Positions 17,857-26,002 of a stretch of DNA of 64,000 bases are shown piece after piece (position 1 is the stretch's first letter; each line of letters opens with the position of its first letter). The translations under genes were made by a program, and so were the position numbers. Source of the stretch: Tabrizicola thermarum (GTDB lineage: Bacteria; Pseudomonadota; Alphaproteobacteria; Rhodobacterales; Rhodobacteraceae); assembly GCF_003574395.1 (NCBI RefSeq), contig NZ_QMJY01000076.1, positions 1-64,000 of the forward strand, given 5' to 3'. Under the pieces are notes generated by a model. It was not told where the DNA came from and did no database searches. It was given only the letters and a program-made list of their open reading frames with translations.

Positions 17857-19113
17857 TCAGGCCTTTTCCAGCTCGAACGTGTCGTGGAGCGCCTGGACGG
17901 CGAGTTCCATGTACTTGCGGTCGATCAGGACGCTGATCTTGATCTCGGAGGTGGTGATGACCTTGATGTTCACGTTTTCCGCCGCCAGCGCCGCGAACAT
18001 CCTGGCGGCGACGCCGACCTGGGACCGCATCCCGATGCCCACGACCGAGACCTTGGCGACGTCGCTGTCGGTGACAAGCTCCGAAAAGACGAACTTGCCC
18101 GCAGCCGTGGCATCGTCGATGGCCTTCTTCGCGCGGTCCACCTGGTTGGTGGGCAGGCTGAAGGTCATGTCGGTGTAGGCGCGCTTGTCCGCGGGGTCGT
18201 CGCGTTCCGAGATGTTCTGGACGATCATGTCCACGTTGACGCCCGCATCGGCCAGCGCGCCGAAGATCGCGGCGGCGACGCCGGGGCGGTCTTCGACCTT
18301 CAGAAGCGTCATCTTCGCCTCGTCGCGGCTGTAGGCGACGCCGGACACTACTTTCGATTCCATGATTTCATCCTCGTCGCAGACCAGGGTTCCGGAGGTC
18401 TCGTCGACCTCCTCGAAGGAAGACACGACCCGCAGGCGCACCTTGTAGCGCATGGCCAGTTCGACCGACCGGGTCTGGAGGACCTTGGCGCCCAGGCTGG
18501 CCAGTTCCAGCATCTCCTCGAAGGCGATCCTGTCGAGCTTGCGCGCCTTGGCGCAGATGCGGGGGTCGGTGGTGTAGACGCCGTCGACATCGGTGTAGAT
18601 GTCGCAGCGTTCGGCGCCGAAGGCGGCGGCGAAGGCGACTGCGGTGGTGTCGGACCCGCCCCGGCCGAGCGTGGTGATCCGGCCTTCGGGCGACAGGCCC
18701 TGGAAGCCCGCGACGACCGCGACCTTGAAGCCCTCGGCGAATTTCTGGTCGATGTTGTCGCGCGGGATCGAGACGAACCGTGCCTGACCGTGCGCCGAGG
18801 TGGTGTTGATCGGCACCTGCCAGCCCTGCCAGCTGCGCGCGGGGATGCCCATTTCCTGCAGGCGCAGGGCCATGAGGCCAGCCGTCACGTTCTCGCCCGA
18901 CGACACCACGGCGTCATATTCGCGGGCGTCGTAGAGTTTCGAGGTCTGCTCGACCCAGCCGACAAGCTCGTTCGTCTTGCCGGACATGGCGCTGACGATG
19001 ACGATGACGTCATAGCCGCGTTCGACCTCTGCGCGCACCTTCCGGGCGGCGTTCTCGATCCGCGCCAGATCGGCGACCGAGGTCCCGCCGAATTTCATCA
19101 CCAGAAGCGGCAT
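17857..19113 (-). CDS. lysC: Aspartate kinase
   Basis: Phosphorylates aspartate with ATP, the first step toward lysine, threonine, methionine and diaminopimelate. The 418-residue protein starts with the kinase signature VMKFGGTSVAD (residues 5-15), has the aspartate-binding segments (GRGGSDTTAVAFAAA, TDVDGVYTTDPRI), and ends with two ACT domains (about 265-415; VEDRPGVAAAIFGALADAGV and VGIGMRSQVGVAARMF) that normally bind inhibitory lysine or threonine. Length is typical of the monofunctional LysC alpha-type. The ATG is preceded by GGAGAGGGTGG. It lies upstream of ptsP with a gap of 135 bases. Confidence 0.96.
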   Translation of the reverse strand: MPLLVMKFGGTSVADLARIENAARKVRAEVERGYDVIVIVSAMSGKTNELVGWVEQTSKLYDAREYDAVVSSGENVTAGLMALRLQEMGIPARSWQGWQVPINTTSAHGQARFVSIPRDNIDQKFAEGFKVAVVAGFQGLSPEGRITTLGRGGSDTTAVAFAAAFGAERCDIYTDVDGVYTTDPRICAKARKLDRIAFEEMLELASLGAKVLQTRSVELAMRYKVRLRVVSSFEEVDETSGTLVCDEDEIMESKVVSGVAYSRDEAKMTLLKVEDRPGVAAAIFGALADAGVNVDMIVQNISERDDPADKRAYTDMTFSLPTNQVDRAKKAIDDATAAGKFVFSELVTDSDVAKVSVVGIGMRSQVGVAARMFAALAAENVNIKVITTSEIKISVLIDRKYMELAVQALHDTFELEKA

Positions 19114-19182
19114 CCACCCTCTCCGCGCACTGAAGTCGCGCGGTGTTTAGGCGGGAGGCGCGGCTGGCGCAAGGGGGTGGGT

Positions 19183-19206
19183 AGGGTGGGCAATACTGCC
19201 CACCCT
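19183..19206 (-). repeat. Perfect hairpin downstream of phoX
   Basis: AGGGTGGGCA, loop ATAC, TGCCCACCCT: a perfect 10-bp inverted repeat 9 bases after the phoX stop. There is no U-run, so it may be a transcript-end stabiliser or a dispersed palindromic unit of this bacterial group; only one copy was noticed in the window. Confidence 0.6.
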
Positions 19207-19215
19207 GCGTTTCGG

Positions 19216-21255
19216 TCACGCGCCGATCACACCGCCGTCTTCGCGGGTGATGACCAGCGTGGCCGAACGCGGCGGGGTGCCGTTGTAGTCCGGGAAGCCC
19301 GAGCCGTAATCCTTGGCAGCGAACTGTTCGGCCGAGGCATGGCCGCCCGGGTGCTGGACGTTGACGAACATCGTGGTGCCGTCCGGCGTGGTGATGACGC
19401 CGGTGATCTCCTGCCCCCAGGGACCGGTGAGGAAGCGGCGGATCTCGCCCGTCGCCGGATCGGCGGCCAGCATCATGTTCACCCCGAACGGCTCCAGCGG
19501 GCCCTTCTGGTCGGGGCCGATGTCGCCCATGTCGGTCTGGATCCAGAGCCGCGAATTCTGGTCGCACCAGATCCCGTCCGGGCAGGCGAAGGTGCTGTCA
19601 TCCCCCAGCGTCTCGCCCTTGAAGGTCAGCGACTGTCGCGGCGTCCCGGCGATGACGAACAGGTCCCAGGCAAAGCCGGTCGCCGCGTGATCGTTGCCTT
19701 CGTAGCGCCAGCGCACGATCTGGCCGAAGTTGTTCTCGGCGCGGGGGTTGACCGCGTCGATCTGGGTCATGTCGCGGCGGTTGTTGTTGGTCAGCGTGAA
19801 GTAGACCTCGCCGGTCTTCGGGTCGATGGTGCCCCATTCCGGACGGTCCATCTTGGTTGCACCCGCCTTGTCCGCCGCAGCACGGGTGTTGACCAGGATG
19901 TCGGCGAGATCGGCAAAGCCGTTTTCCGGCGTCAGGCCGTTCTGGCCCGGCGCCAGCGCCAGCCATTCGCCGGTGCCGTCCTCGTTGAACCTGGCAACGT
20001 AGAGCGTGCCCTCGTCCAGCAGCGCGCCCGAGGCCGTGGCCGGGTCGTAAGGCGCCGCCGAGACGAACTTGTAGATGTATTCGAAGCGGCTGTCGTCGCC
20101 CGAGTAGCAGACGACCGGCTTGCCCGGGACGGCAGGCGCAAAGACCACGCCTTCATGGGCAAAGCGGCCGAGATGCGTGCGCTTGACCGGCACCGAGGCC
20201 GGGTCGAAGGGGTCGAACTCGACCATCCAGCCGAAGGTGTTCGGCTCATTGCGGTAGTCCTCGGCGGCGCTGGCGCCGGTCGCGGCGGCGTTGAAGCGGA
20301 TGTATTCGTCCGCGCCGGATGCGGCCTTTTCCCAGCCGTAGCGCGAGGCCTTGTCCGAGACGCCGTACCGTTTGTGCTCGCGCGGCATCTCGGCGTCGGC
20401 GTTCACGAAATAGCCCGCCCAGTTCTCTTCGGCGGTCAGGTAGGTGTTCCAGGGCGTGACGCCATGGGCGCAGTTGTTCAGCGTGCCGCGGGTCCTGGTC
20501 CCATCGGGGCTGAACTTGGTCACGAGATGCGCCGAACCGGCGGCGGGGCCGGAGATCGTCATCTCGGTCAGGCCGGTGATGCGACGGTTCATCGGGTCGC
20601 CCTTGACCACCGACCACTGGCCATCGGCGCCACGGGTGATCCGGGCGACCGTGCAGCCATGGGCGTTGATCTCGGCCAGCACCTCGTCATCGTCGCGCAT
20701 GCCGTTGGCGTCGAAGACCACGGTGTCGCCGTCGATCGCCTGACCGGCCCATTTCACCGCATGCATGAAGCGCGGCTCGATGTATTCGTGGTTCATGACC
20801 AGAAGGCCATCGGTCGAGGAGCCGTCGATCGGGAAGAAATGCATCCCGTCATGGTGGCTGCCGACCTGCACGGCCTGTGCGGCCCCGGTCATCGCGCCCG
20901 GCGTGTAGTCAGGGGCATCGGCGGTCAGCGGGGTGCCCCAGGGGGCAAGGATCTGCACCTTGTAGCCTTCGGGAACGACGACGGTATCCTCCTTGGACAG
21001 CGGCACGGGCTTGAAGCCCAGAAGCCCGGACGCAGCCGTGGTCTGCGCCAGCGCCGCGCGCGGGGTCAGGCCCGATCCGAACAGGCCGGTCGCCAGCGCG
21101 GCCAGCCCGCCGACCAGAAAGCCCCGGCGCGAGGTGCGGGCGTCGATCACGTCATACATCGTGGGGTTGGCGGAATGATTCGAGGGAATCTCGTCGCCGT
21201 GTTCATGGAACGGAGTGCTGCGGTAATCGGGATAGTCGTGTTCGTATCTGGACAT
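19216..21255 (-). CDS. phoX: PhoX-family (DUF839) alkaline phosphatase, Tat-exported
   Basis: Calcium/iron-dependent phosphatase family that releases phosphate from organic phosphoesters in the periplasm or outside the cell. The 679-residue protein carries a twin-arginine signal SRRGFLVGG (42-50) followed by a hydrophobic stretch and an ALA cleavage site near residue 70. Conserved PhoX segments include MNHEYIEPRF, AHGVTPWNTYLTAEENW and the C-terminal STDGT-like FVNVQHPGG. I chose ATG 21255 (MSRYEHDY) with GGAG upstream; the frame extends 17 codons further. A Pho box about 105 bases upstream links it to phosphate starvation, as for pstS. Confidence 0.92.
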   Translation of the reverse strand: MSRYEHDYPDYRSTPFHEHGDEIPSNHSANPTMYDVIDARTSRRGFLVGGLAALATGLFGSGLTPRAALAQTTAASGLLGFKPVPLSKEDTVVVPEGYKVQILAPWGTPLTADAPDYTPGAMTGAAQAVQVGSHHDGMHFFPIDGSSTDGLLVMNHEYIEPRFMHAVKWAGQAIDGDTVVFDANGMRDDDEVLAEINAHGCTVARITRGADGQWSVVKGDPMNRRITGLTEMTISGPAAGSAHLVTKFSPDGTRTRGTLNNCAHGVTPWNTYLTAEENWAGYFVNADAEMPREHKRYGVSDKASRYGWEKAASGADEYIRFNAAATGASAAEDYRNEPNTFGWMVEFDPFDPASVPVKRTHLGRFAHEGVVFAPAVPGKPVVCYSGDDSRFEYIYKFVSAAPYDPATASGALLDEGTLYVARFNEDGTGEWLALAPGQNGLTPENGFADLADILVNTRAAADKAGATKMDRPEWGTIDPKTGEVYFTLTNNNRRDMTQIDAVNPRAENNFGQIVRWRYEGNDHAATGFAWDLFVIAGTPRQSLTFKGETLGDDSTFACPDGIWCDQNSRLWIQTDMGDIGPDQKGPLEPFGVNMMLAADPATGEIRRFLTGPWGQEITGVITTPDGTTMFVNVQHPGGHASAEQFAAKDYGSGFPDYNGTPPRSATLVITREDGGVIGA

Positions 21256-21359
21256 GCCTTGCTCCATCGCGAGGAAGTGGTGGGACAAGGGGCAGCCGCC
21301 CGGCAACAGGCGCCTGTTGAAACCCCTGCCGAACGATGCAGGCGGCGGGATTCAGAGAA

Positions 21360-21377
21360 ATTGCAGTTTGCTGACAG
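21360..21377 (-). promoter_or_regulatory. Pho box upstream of phoX
   Basis: On the minus strand the site reads CTGTCAG, spacer CAAA, CTGCAAT, close to the PhoB consensus of two CTGTCAT-like repeats at 11-base pitch. It lies between the purD stop and the phoX start, about 105 bases before the phoX ATG. The repeat units and pitch are the same as at pstS. Confidence 0.72.
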
Positions 21378-21395
21378 ATTTGCGAAGGCGAGATG

Positions 21396-22658
21396 TCAGA
21401 GCGCCCGCCAGCCGATGTCGCGGCGGCAGAAGCCACCCGGCCAGTCGATGCGGTCCACCATGGCATAGGCGGCGTCGCGGGCCTCGCGCAGCGTCTTGCC
21501 GCGGGCGGTCACGTTCAGGACCCGCCCGCCCGAGGCGATGATCCCGGCGTCGCGGCTGGCGGTTCCGGCATGAAAGACCATGTGGCGGCTGTCCTCGGGC
21601 AATTCCTCCAGCCCGCGGATCTGGCTGCCTTTGGCGTAGGCGCCGGGATAGCCCTTCGCGGCCATCACCACGGTCAGGGCGTGATCGTCCGCCCAGTTGA
21701 CCTGGGCCTCGTTCAGGCGGCCCTCGGCGGTCGCCAGCATCAGGTCCAGCGCCTGCGCGCCAAGGCGCATCATCAGGACCTGCGCCTCGGGGTCGCCGAA
21801 GCGGCAGTTGTATTCCACAAGGCGCGCCTGGCCGTCCCTTATCATCAGGCCCGCGTAGAGCACCCCCTGATAGGGCGTGCCGCGACGGGCCATCTCGCGG
21901 ATCGTGGGCAGGACGATCCGATCCATCGCCTGTTGTTGCAGGCTGTCGGTCAGGACCGGGGCCGGGGAATAGGCGCCCATGCCGCCCGTATTGGGGCCGG
22001 TATCGCCATCCCCCACGCGCTTGTGGTCCTGCGCCGTACCGATGGGAAGCGCGTTCGTCCCGTCGGTGAGGATGAAGAAGCTGGCTTCCTCTCCGTCCAT
22101 GAAGTCCTCGATGACCACCTCGGCCCCGGCCGCGCCGAACTCGCCGCCGAACATGTCGTCGATGGCGGCCAGGGCCTCGGCCTCGGTCATCGCGACGATG
22201 ACGCCCTTGCCGGCGGCGAGGCCGTCAGCCTTGACGACGATGGGGGCGCCTTGCGCGCGGATGTAGTCGCGGGCGGCGACAGGTTCGGTGAAGCGGGCGT
22301 AAGCCGCGGTCGGCGCCCCGCAGGCGTCGCAGATCTCCTTGGTGAAGGCTTTCGATGCCTCCAGTCTGGCGGCGGCTGCCGAGGGGCCGAAGGCCAGAAG
22401 GCCCGCAGCGCGGCAGGCGTCGGCGACACCGGCGGCGAGGGGGGCCTCGGGGCCGACGATCACGAAGTCGATGGCGTTCTCCTCGCAGAACGTCACCACC
22501 GCCGCGCCGTCGAGGATGTCGATGTCGGCGTTCTCGGCCAGCATCGCGGTGCCCGCGTTGCCGGGGGCGACGATCAGCCGGTCGGTCTTGGGGTTCTGCT
22601 TCACCGCCCAGGCCAGCGCATGTTCGCGCCCGCCGGAGCCCAGGATCAGGATGTTCAT
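21396..22658 (-). CDS. purD: Phosphoribosylamine-glycine ligase
   Basis: Second step of purine synthesis: joins glycine to phosphoribosylamine using ATP. The 420-residue protein begins with MNILILGSGGREHALAW, has the ATP-grasp segments PIVVKADGLAAGKGVIVA and EASFFILTDG, and the signature RFGDPEAQVLMMRL. Length is normal. I chose ATG 22658 because the family N-terminus starts exactly there; the open frame extends 35 codons further without similarity. It is divergent from xseA across 67 bases. Confidence 0.96.
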   Translation of the reverse strand: MNILILGSGGREHALAWAVKQNPKTDRLIVAPGNAGTAMLAENADIDILDGAAVVTFCEENAIDFVIVGPEAPLAAGVADACRAAGLLAFGPSAAAARLEASKAFTKEICDACGAPTAAYARFTEPVAARDYIRAQGAPIVVKADGLAAGKGVIVAMTEAEALAAIDDMFGGEFGAAGAEVVIEDFMDGEEASFFILTDGTNALPIGTAQDHKRVGDGDTGPNTGGMGAYSPAPVLTDSLQQQAMDRIVLPTIREMARRGTPYQGVLYAGLMIRDGQARLVEYNCRFGDPEAQVLMMRLGAQALDLMLATAEGRLNEAQVNWADDHALTVVMAAKGYPGAYAKGSQIRGLEELPEDSRHMVFHAGTASRDAGIIASGGRVLNVTARGKTLREARDAAYAMVDRIDWPGGFCRRDIGWRAL

Positions 22659-22725
22659 CGCCGCGCCCCCGCTTGGACTTTCCTTCCGCGCGTCATAGGG
22701 TCGGGGGCGACGGAGGGCAAGCGCC

Positions 22726-24288
22726 ATGGACCTGATCGACGACGGCCCCGCGCCGCAGGGCAATCAGCCGGAATATACCGTGTCGGAGCTTTCCGGGGCG
22801 GTGAAGCGGGTGATCGAGGGGGAGTTCGGCCTTGTCCGCGTGCGCGGAGAGGTGGGGCGGGTGTCGCGGCCCTCGTCGGGGCATCTCTACTTCGACCTGA
22901 AGGATGATCGTGCGGTGATCGCGGCGGTCAGCTGGAAGGGGCAGGTCGCGCGGATGCAGGTGCGCCCCGAGGAGGGGATGGAGGTCGTGGCCACGGGGCG
23001 GATGACCACCTTTCCGGGGCAGTCGAAGTATCAGCTGATCGTCGAGGATGTGGCCCCAGCGGGGGCGGGTGCGCTGATGGCGATGCTGGAGAAGCGGAAG
23101 GCGGCGCTTCAGGCCGAAGGGCTGTTCGATCCCGCGCGGAAGAAGCCGATTCCCTATCTGCCGCGCGTGATCGGGGTGGTGACATCCCCGAGTGGGGCGG
23201 TGATCCGGGACATCCTGCATCGTCTGCGCGACCGGTTTCCCCGGCATGTGCTGATCTGGCCGGTGGCGGTGCAGGGGCAGGACTGTGCGGCGCAGGTGGC
23301 GGCGGCGATCCGGGGGTTCAACGCGATCGAGCCCGGCGGGCCGATCCCGCGGCCCGATGTGCTGATCGTCGCGCGCGGCGGCGGGAGTCTGGAGGACCTG
23401 TGGGGGTTCAACGAGGAGGTCGTGGTGCGCGCGGCGGCGGAGTCGCGCATCCCGCTGATCTCGGCCGTGGGGCATGAGACCGACGCCACGCTGATCGACC
23501 ATGCCGCCGACCTGCGGGCGCCCACGCCCACGGCGGCGGCGGAGCTGGCGGTGCCGGTGCGGCTGGAGCTTCTGGCGGCGCTGGACGCTCTGGGGGCGCG
23601 GCTGACGCGCGGGATCGGGCAGGGGCTGATCCTGCGGCGGCAGCGGCTGCGGGACCTGTCGCGCGCGCTGCCGAGGGTGGAGACGCTGGTCTCGACACCC
23701 CGGCAACGGCTGGACGCGGCGGGGCTGCGGCTGGGGGCGGGGCTGGGGCTGGCGGTGGCGCGGAAGCACCGCGACTACGACCGGGTGGCAGGGCGGCTGC
23801 AGCCGGCGGCGCTTCGGGGCCTGGTCGCGCGGCAGGCGGACCAGGTGGCGGTGAAGGGCGAGCGGTTGCGCCGGGCGATCCTGCTGCGGCTGGAGCGGCG
23901 GGGAGAGCGTCTGGAGGCGCTGGCGGCGCGGCTGGCCCCGGCCCTTGCGCGGATGCTGGGCGATGCGGGGCGGAAGGTGGCGGACGGGCGGCGGGACCTT
24001 GCGCGGCTTGCCGAGCGTCTGGAGGCAGCGCCCCGGCAGCAGCTTGCCCGGCTGGCGGACCGGCTGGAGGCGCTGGACCGGACCCGGGTGACGCTGGGCT
24101 ACCACGAGACCCTGAAGCGGGGCTATGCGGTGGTGCGGGGGGATGGGGCGGTCGTCACCTCGAAGGCGGGGGCGGAGAAGGCGGCGGCGCTGGAGATCGA
24201 GTTCCGGGATGGGCGGCTTTTGGTCGGGGGACGGGCCGGGAAGCGGACGAAGGGCGAAGGCGAGAGCGGGCAAGGCAGCCTGTTCTGA
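22726..24288 (+). CDS. xseA: Exodeoxyribonuclease VII large subunit
   Basis: Catalytic subunit of exonuclease VII, which degrades single-stranded DNA to oligonucleotides. The 520-residue protein has an N-terminal OB-fold (YTVSELSGAVKRVIEGEFG, then VRVRGEVGRVSRPSSGHLYF), the catalytic core with GVVTSPSGAVIRDI, IVARGGGSLEDLW and AVGHETDATLIDHAADLRAPTP split by short linkers, and a long Arg/Leu-rich helical region (about 280-460) that in this family forms the arm binding XseB. The tail contains the usual GYAVVRGDGAVV element. xseB is not adjacent. It is preceded by CGGAGGG and divergent from purD. Confidence 0.95.
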   Translation: MDLIDDGPAPQGNQPEYTVSELSGAVKRVIEGEFGLVRVRGEVGRVSRPSSGHLYFDLKDDRAVIAAVSWKGQVARMQVRPEEGMEVVATGRMTTFPGQSKYQLIVEDVAPAGAGALMAMLEKRKAALQAEGLFDPARKKPIPYLPRVIGVVTSPSGAVIRDILHRLRDRFPRHVLIWPVAVQGQDCAAQVAAAIRGFNAIEPGGPIPRPDVLIVARGGGSLEDLWGFNEEVVVRAAAESRIPLISAVGHETDATLIDHAADLRAPTPTAAAELAVPVRLELLAALDALGARLTRGIGQGLILRRQRLRDLSRALPRVETLVSTPRQRLDAAGLRLGAGLGLAVARKHRDYDRVAGRLQPAALRGLVARQADQVAVKGERLRRAILLRLERRGERLEALAARLAPALARMLGDAGRKVADGRRDLARLAERLEAAPRQQLARLADRLEALDRTRVTLGYHETLKRGYAVVRGDGAVVTSKAGAEKAAALEIEFRDGRLLVGGRAGKRTKGEGESGQGSLF

Positions 24289-24764
24289 CGGGGGCGCCCT
24301 GCGCGCGGTGCGGGGCCGTGCGCAGGTTTCTGGCTTGAGAACTCCGGGCAGCGCGCTTCGATACCGGCGGCGCGCGGGATGGATGTGTCTGCCTCCGGCG
24401 GGAGTATTTGGAAAAAGAGCAAGCCGGAGCGGTGTCTGTCGCCGTCGCAAGACCAGCGCAGTCGCGTGCCGAAGCAGCCGTCGCAGGTGACGTCTGGCGA
24501 GGGGCAAGGCAGGATCGGGGCAGCAGCCGGCTGCCGCGGTCGTGGCAGCTATGGCGCCAAGGGGACGGTTCGCCCTGGTCGTCGAAGCTGATCCGGTCGG
24601 CTTCGGCGCGCGAGGCACCCTTGCGGCATTGCGCGGCGTCGCGTCAGATCGCGCCGCCTTTGACGAAGGGTTCGACCTCTTGCTGGGTCATCGGGGGGCC
24701 GGACTGCGCCCCCGCGGGCCGCGCGAGGCACGGGATGTCAGAGCGGTCTGGAGCAGGCCCCGCA
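24289..24764. other. Gene-free region between xseA and the small secreted paralogues
   Basis: This 476-base stretch lies between convergent units. It contains the repeat-like element at 24391-24423. The rest is GC-rich and crossed by open frames on both strands, but none has a start signal or recognisable family, and the minus-strand frames are extensions or shadows. No terminator with a U-run was found. Confidence 0.55.
24391..24423 (+). repeat. Element resembling a dispersed Rhodobacteraceae intergenic sequence
   Basis: The stretch reads GCCTCCGGCGGGAGTATTTG and continues with an A-rich GAAAAAGAGCAAG tail. I recall similar sequences at gene ends in many genomes of this family. No second copy was noticed in this window, so the repeat status rests on memory and needs a genome search. 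Confidence 0.35.
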
Positions 24765-25154
24765 TCAGGTGCCGACCTCGGGGCCGGGGCAGGCGGGCGG
24801 ATCGGGCGTCTCGGCGACCGCCACGGGCTCGGTCCCGGGCGGGCTGGTGGTGTAGCTTGCGCTGAAGCCCCGTGCGCTGCGCGTGATGATCCAGCAGTCG
24901 GGATCCCTGTCGGTTTCGTATTTGAAGCAGATCGCCGGGCCGTCCTCGTACCAGTGGCCAGGCGTGCAGTCCCGGCCCGTGGCGGCCCAGCGGACCTTGC
25001 GGTTCGGCAGGTAGTGTTCGACGCCGTAGACCATCCCGAATTCGGACCAGGTCATGCTGCGGCCAAGGGTCAGGGCGTCGAACTCGGCGCCGGTAAGCGG
25101 GGGGTCGGCGAGGGCGGGGCCGGTGGCCGACAGAAGGGCGGCGAGCGCGCGCAT
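24765..25154 (-). CDS. Small secreted four-cysteine protein, paralogue 3 of 3
   Basis: Unrecognised family. The 129-residue precursor has a short Sec signal peptide (MRALAALLSATGPALADPP). The mature part shares a core with the next two genes: YGVEHYLPNRKVRWA, then Cys, GHWYE, ICFKYETD, CW, and the tail PPACPGPEVGT. The four cysteines occur at the same places in all three proteins, suggesting two disulfides in the periplasm. Identity is lowest of the three in the region after CW. It starts two bases after the stop of paralogue 2, so the three form one transcript, apparently with alkB. I chose ATG 25154 because the signal peptide begins there. Confidence 0.8.
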   Translation of the reverse strand: MRALAALLSATGPALADPPLTGAEFDALTLGRSMTWSEFGMVYGVEHYLPNRKVRWAATGRDCTPGHWYEDGPAICFKYETDRDPDCWIITRSARGFSASYTTSPPGTEPVAVAETPDPPACPGPEVGT

Positions 25155-25156
25155 GG

Positions 25157-25549
25157 TCAGACCCCCAGGACGGGGCCGGGGCAGGGCAGGGGCCTGTCGT
25201 CGGCCGAGACCTCGTGCAGTTCCTCGCCGGGCTGGGCATGGACCGACAGCGCCACCAGCGCGCCGTCCTTCAGCCAGAAGGTCCAGCAGGCCGGGGTGGG
25301 GTCGTATTCGTAGACAAAGCAGATGTGGGTGTCCTGCGGATACCAGCTGCCGTATTGGCATTCGTTGGGTGCGGTGCTCCAGCGGACCTTTCGGCCGGGC
25401 AGGTATTCCTCGATCCCGAAGACATGGTCGAACTGTCGGTAGGTGAGGGTCTTGCCGGTGACATGGGCCTCGAACGCCTCGGCGGTGATCGGGGGTTCGG
25501 CGGCGGCGAGCGCCGGCCAGAGCGCGCAGAGGAGTGCAAGGCGGCGCAT
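25157..25549 (-). CDS. Small secreted four-cysteine protein, paralogue 2 of 3
   Basis: Unrecognised family. The 130-residue precursor has a signal peptide (MRRLALLCALWPALAAAEPP). The mature core reads VFGIEEYLPGRKVRWS, Cys, YGSWYPQD, ICFVYEYDPTPACW, and ends with PLPCPGPVLGV. The central segment DPTPACW is identical to paralogue 1. The gene begins 4 bases after paralogue 1 ends and stops 2 bases before paralogue 3 begins. An ATG six codons upstream is possible but would precede the signal peptide with polar residues and overlap paralogue 1. Confidence 0.8.
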   Translation of the reverse strand: MRRLALLCALWPALAAAEPPITAEAFEAHVTGKTLTYRQFDHVFGIEEYLPGRKVRWSTAPNECQYGSWYPQDTHICFVYEYDPTPACWTFWLKDGALVALSVHAQPGEELHEVSADDRPLPCPGPVLGV

Positions 25550-25553
25550 CGGG

Positions 25554-25946
25554 TCAGGCGCCGACATCCGGCCCTGCGCAGGGCAGCGGGCCGCCGTCGC
25601 GGGAAGATTCCAGGATCTCCCACCCGCCGCCCTCGCCCATGAAGCGGCCCCGGATCTTGCCGTTGTCCAGGAAGTAGAGCCAGCAGGCGGGCGTCGGGTC
25701 GGTTTCGTATTCGAAGCAGATCTGGTCGTTCTTCTGGTACCAGACGCCGTAGATGCAGAGATCGCCCTCGAAGGCCCAGCGGACGCGGCGGTTGGGCAGA
25801 TATTCCTCGGTGCCGAAGAGGCCGCCGCCGTAGTCGTAGGTAATGGTCTGGTTCACTGTGGCGGCGTCGAATTCCTCGGCGTTCAGCGGGGTTTCGGCCA
25901 GGGCCGGGGTGGCAGCAAGGATCAGGGGCAGAAGGAAGGCACGCAT
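25554..25946 (-). CDS. Small secreted four-cysteine protein, paralogue 1 of 3
   Basis: Unrecognised family. The 130-residue precursor has a clear signal peptide (MRAFLLPLILAATPALA, cleavage about residue 17). The mature core reads LFGTEEYLPNRRVRWAFEG, Cys, YGVWYQKND, ICFEYETDPTPACW and ends PLPCAGPDVGA. It is the first of three near-equal-length tandem paralogues and lies 56 bases downstream of the AlkB-type hydroxylase gene on the same strand. Proteins of this pattern occur as uncharacterised genes in related bacteria to my recollection. No catalytic motif is seen; a small disulfide-stabilised periplasmic binding or protective protein is only a guess. Confidence 0.82.
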   Translation of the reverse strand: MRAFLLPLILAATPALAETPLNAEEFDAATVNQTITYDYGGGLFGTEEYLPNRRVRWAFEGDLCIYGVWYQKNDQICFEYETDPTPACWLYFLDNGKIRGRFMGEGGGWEILESSRDGGPLPCAGPDVGA

Positions 25947-26002
25947 CGGGGGCTCCGTTCGGTCTGGGTGCGAGAGTGCCAGAGGCCGGGCAGGTTGACC
26001 AG

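Noticed and set aside
17758-21468. Very long plus-strand open frame (over 1,200 codons) antisense to lysC and phoX
   Set aside because: It arises from high GC on the opposite strand of well-recognised genes. Its translation is rich in Arg, Gly and His with no family, and it spans two genes and a terminator-like hairpin.
24408-25313. Plus-strand frame of 301 codons opposite the secreted paralogues
   Set aside because: The minus strand has signal peptides, repeated conserved motifs and correct spacing, so the plus-strand frame is a shadow.
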